From Pogonophryne albipinna (lineage: Eukaryota > Chordata > Actinopteri > Perciformes > Artedidraconidae): a stretch of DNA of 64,000 nt. Where the stretch lies: contig JAPTMU010000402.1 of assembly GCA_028583405.1 (NCBI GenBank), positions 86,935 to 150,934 on the forward strand. The letters run 5' to 3'. The notes under the pieces are model-generated. The model searched no databases, was not told the origin of the DNA, and was given only the letters and a program-made list of their open reading frames with translations. Position 1 is the stretch's first letter, and each line of letters starts with the position of its first letter. This document shows positions 60,348-64,000 of this stretch, piece by piece. Made by a program: the position numbers and the translations under genes.

Positions 60348-61457
60348 GTAAGAGCAGTGTGCGCCAACCCTCATTCATACATCTTACACTTGTAGTTTCC
60401 TGGTTGTTAAAAGGCAGACAGTTTGCAAAATCGGTTATTTTGAATGTAAAACATATTCAGAGAATCTCAAGGTGAAATCGGCTTGGATGACTGCTAACAA
60501 AGCAAAGCGTTACATCGAAAAAAAGGCTGTCCGTATTGTAAAGGTACACACTACAACTTTGTCTGTCCTTGATCCTGCCATGATGGTGTACCAAGCATAA
60601 ATAAATTGCGATTTGTCCAAAATACGTGTTGCCTTGAATGCCGAATTTAGAGCAATTCAAGCTGCGATTGTATTTTTATTTTCTTCATTTTTTTTGCAGT
60701 TTCTGGAAGGTATTTTCCTTAACGTTATACATTGTAGACTAACTTGCCTACTTTTTGCATTCAGTTTGGTGAGGAATCTTCTCACGATTTGGTCACTTTT
60801 AATTGTTTGTGTGTGTGTTTTAAACGTAGAAGCCTGAATCCCTGTTACAGCTAGTCCTGAGTAGTCTAAAAATTGTTGTTATATATTTATGTATATTTTT
60901 AAAACCAGTTCAGAGATAATCAGGAACTGATAGGAGATCAGCTGATCTGTTTCCACCTAGTTACATCTCACAGGACTTTTTTAAATTAATATAATAAATA
61001 AAAGCCAACCATTGTGACACTCAATAAAACACTATAATGAGATGACTTCTTACATATTGTATGATATCTCCTGTTTGAGGTGTTTCAGCAAGAAGCATGG
61101 CTTGGTTATTAATTTCAGAATGGCTTTAAATGATACAGAAGCAAAAATGATGCCTAATGCCAAATCTGTCATTTCATTAAATGGGTCTGATCTGCTCCAT
61201 TTTTGTCAACTGAGATACAGTGGTTTTCATTAAAATTTCAAGCAGAATAATCAAATTTACTCAAACAGCCGTATATAAGTAAGATGTGAGGAGAGAGGTG
61301 ATTCAGTTATAGGCATGGACGCGGGAAGGGGGGTGCTGAGGGGGCTGCAGCATCCACATCTGTTGGCGGAGAGTTGTAACTGCAACGCCAAAAAGTTCAC
61401 TAAACAAATAAATACAAAGTTTTATTTTGAGTTACTGTTTTTGAGTTAGCATTTTAG

Positions 61458-61721
61458 TGTAAGCAGTCTATAAAAAGCTTCACTATAAGAGAAAGTAATA
61501 ATGCGGTGTGCTTCTTCTGTTGCTCTGCTATAGAAAAGAAGCTCGTCAGTGCAGACAAGATCAGGGATGGGAGTTTTGTGAAAGGAGGATTTAACAACTG
61601 GCGAAAGGCAGGGGAAAATGTAGGGAGCATGAGAAGTCCCATCAACACACAGGCCATCAACAAAACTGGCAGCATTAAAAAGAACACCGATGAATGTGCT
61701 GCTCTCACAAGCTGTTGCTAA
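61458..61721 (+). pseudogene. hAT-like zinc-finger exon, block C, with two compensating indels
   Basis: As in A up to GFNNWRKAG. Then one G is missing (GGCAGGGGAAA instead of GGCAGGGGGAAA), which shifts the frame across the His cluster, and an extra A (CAACAAAACTGG) restores it at TGSIKKNTDE. The zinc-binding histidines are therefore lost in this copy. Confidence 0.5.
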
Positions 61722-62572
61722 AGACAAATGACTGCATTTGATATTAAGTTATTATACAGGGCCGCCCCTCCCTACACGGCACGCAGATCACGCAGACTGT
61801 GAGGCAGGCTGAGGTGAGGCAAAATGTGGCTCATTTTGCGGAGGGAGCCTCATCTGAAGCGCAAACGTGGCGCACCTACAGCGCGCCACAGTTTCGCCGC
61901 TGTGAGGCTCCACTAGCCCCCCCCCCTCTAGGGCCAGCTTTTTTTATTGGAAAGCTACATTGTAACAGGACATGTCTGCCAAGAGGACAGACATACAGTG
62001 TGCCAGATGATATACATTGCAGTATATATGATCTTTTGTACATTTTGGGTTGTGTTGATAGCTTTAGGTGATCCCTGCCGGGTGTTCCCAAGTGTCACAA
62101 CATAAGCACCAACTTGTTTTGCATCTTATTTCCCTTTTTAAAATGAAATGTGCGATGCTAATTTCTTTCCTGTTGACGCCAGCTACACTGGAACCTGAAT
62201 CCGGTTGTGTGGTACAGTGTTACTGTGTTATTTGGATACAGACCAGCATCGCCAGTTCTTCCTAAACCTGCACAAAGAGCAGTATAGTACTGACGGCTAA
62301 TGTCTTCAAAATGGACTGTAGCTCTCCATTACTGTGGAGGTGAGTACTGTCTCTCTTTCAATAGATTCATCGGGTTCTCTTTAAGCTTTGGAAAGGGAAA
62401 AAGGTTTTAGATAACTTTATTTATATGTTTCAACATGATAAATTGGTGACTTTAGGTTCTTAAGTCAAGTTTTTTAAATCTGATTCATGGACACATTTAT
62501 AAGGCCAGGATTAGAGATTTAGTAGTACTTGAATGTACGTCAACACGATCCCTTTTTTGATTTGGTAAAATG

Positions 62573-62573
<1 letters not shown>

Positions 62574-62628
<55 letters not shown>

Positions 62629-62745
62629 ATACATATATGTGATATATATATATCACATATATATATATATATATGTATCACATATATATATATATGTATC
62701 ACATATATATATATATATATGTATCACATATATATATATATATAT

Positions 62746-62793
<48 letters not shown>

Positions 62794-62843
62794 GTATATG
62801 TATATGTATATAATATACTATATATATATATATGTGATACATC
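62574..62843. repeat. Compound AT-rich array (block C only)
   Basis: (AT)n interleaved with several ATGTATCACATAT units. Blocks A and B have only 40-55 bases at this position. Confidence 0.9.
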
Positions 62844-63710
62844 ATGTGTAACAGAGGACAGGGAAGAACTTATTTCAGTGGGCACCTTGTATTTGATTTC
62901 CAACAATACGAACAAAGCCACTTATAAAGGCTACTAATAAAGGGACTGGCTTATCTAAAGCCAGTTGAGTAGCACTTGAAATGTGTGGCTCTATGAAACC
63001 TGATGTACTTATATGATTCTGTTTCTTCAAGGTTGTATCTCCTTGGTCGAACGCACTTATTGTAAGTCGCTTTGGATAAAAGCGTCAGCTAAATGTAATG
63101 TAACTTTGAGCATTGTTTAGTTGGCAAATGTTCCCTTTTAACATCCTCTTGATTTGCAAATCCTAAAAAAGTTTTACTGTGCACTTTTTTTTAAGTCTGT
63201 ATTTTAATTATACTTTTCTCACAACATGTCAGCTGTTTGTTTGCAGAGTGTACCGTCATCAGGATGCACACTTCTGATGACTGACATGAATGATCATGTA
63301 CAGAGACAGTATGAAAACCGTGAGAATGATGTCAAAGTGCAGTTGGAAATCAGTTCTTCAACTACAGATCAAAATGCTAAGTTTTACCAGAAAAGCTGTT
63401 GACTTTTGGCGTTTTCTTTTACTTGGAGTTAAGAGTTTGCTTGTTGGGATTTCTTTTCAGAATAAAAAGAAATAATGTAATTTTATAAGAAGGAGATGTT
63501 TTTATACTGTTTTCCCTGTTTTGTGAGTCTGTGAAATGTAATCCTGGTGGGTGATGTTGTATTTTCATCTATAGATAACGTTTTGATTTGGACACTTAGG
63601 CCGCCGCAGGAGCATCTCATCATTTCTTCATCATCCTCCATCCTCCGTGCTACTGATGCCTCATGTCCCTGCTGACGGCTGAAGCTCAAATCCTCCATCT
63701 GTTCATCCCC

Positions 63711-64000
63711 TGAGATAGTATAAGAAATGTGCAGAATATGCAACCCTGTCTCCTAAAAATTACGTTCCCACAGAACTAACTGCATTCTCAATTACGTTTA
63801 GCCAGAAACGTATTTTCTCCACGTTACGTTTCTTAGAACGTATCTAAATACGTTTATTTTTCTACATATCTTTGCCATTTATTGTCTTGCTTATAATAAT
63901 GATAATAGTCATTTATAAATATCATTTTAGAGCACACATTTGAAATCAGTAGGCGAGGCTGTTAATTTCGCCAGCTGATGAGCGAGGCAGAAAATAATAG
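63711..64000. mobile_element. THAP-type element end (flank shared by B and C)
   Basis: After AGATAGTATAAGAAATGTGC and GAATATG, the sequence enters the THAP-type inverted end CAACCCTGTCTCCTAAAAAT, mirroring 42210 downward. It has several single-base losses relative to 41945-42210. Confidence 0.75.

Larger units (their letters stand above)
51889..63710. repeat. Segmental duplication block C (inverted copy)
   Basis: Reverse complement of 8323-20184. It shares with B the Glu variant in GIMAP and the 20-base insert, but lacks the GT array. The flank 63711-64000 mirrors 42240-41945, so B/C homology exceeds the A block. Confidence 0.95.

Overview
This is eukaryotic, vertebrate-type DNA, almost certainly from a ray-finned (teleost) fish. 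Support: spliced genes with GT-AG introns, long CA/GT and AT microsatellites, a dense mix of fish-type transposons (Tc1, hAT, piggyBac-like, THAP-type, tRNA-SINE and V-SINE-like tails, a CR1/L2/Rex1-type LINE, an LTR retroelement), and a GIMAP (AIG1-type immune GTPase) gene with three tandem GTPase domains. There are two runs of exactly 1000 N (23950-24949 and 50889-51888), which are scaffold gaps. Real gene content is low; most of the window is repeat.

Layout. 1-6490: two 386-bp-type MITEs, a palindromic Tc1 derivative, dispersed repeats and mostly unannotatable sequence. 6492-8318 (minus): a two-exon gene for a membrane-anchored RING E3 ligase of the RNF183/223/225 type. 8323 to at least 20184 (block A): a segmental-duplication unit carrying, on the minus strand, a complete GIMAP8-like gene plus nested transposon debris. 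20300-23950: LINE endonuclease remnant, a GC-rich repeat cluster and the 3' end of an LTR retroelement, cut by the first gap. 25200-37640: a stack of nested DNA transposons (several with intact terminal inverted repeats and target-site duplications), a broken LINE, and a 2-kb palindrome. 37840-42210: a direct duplication interleaved with a THAP-type element. 42241-50888 (block B): second copy of the duplicated unit in the same orientation as A, with the GIMAP gene cut by the second gap. 51889-63710 (block C): third copy, inverted, with a complete GIMAP gene on the plus strand. B and C also share flanking sequence (41945-42240 and 63711-64000), so they form a giant inverted repeat around the gap.

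Biology. The GIMAP copies are near-identical over 12 kb, including introns and junk, so they look recently amplified (or partly duplicated by the assembler). GIMAPs are GTP-regulated immune-cell membrane GTPases; the copies here have a degenerate first G domain, an atypical second with a good P-loop, a canonical third, a long charged coiled coil and a C-terminal hydrophobic segment. I saw no bacterial-type operon, tRNA, rRNA or CRISPR. The most unusual items are the inverted GIMAP duplication with its missing centre, a small transposon-like insertion carrying the first exon of an otherwise absent protein family, and the several-layer nest of transposons.
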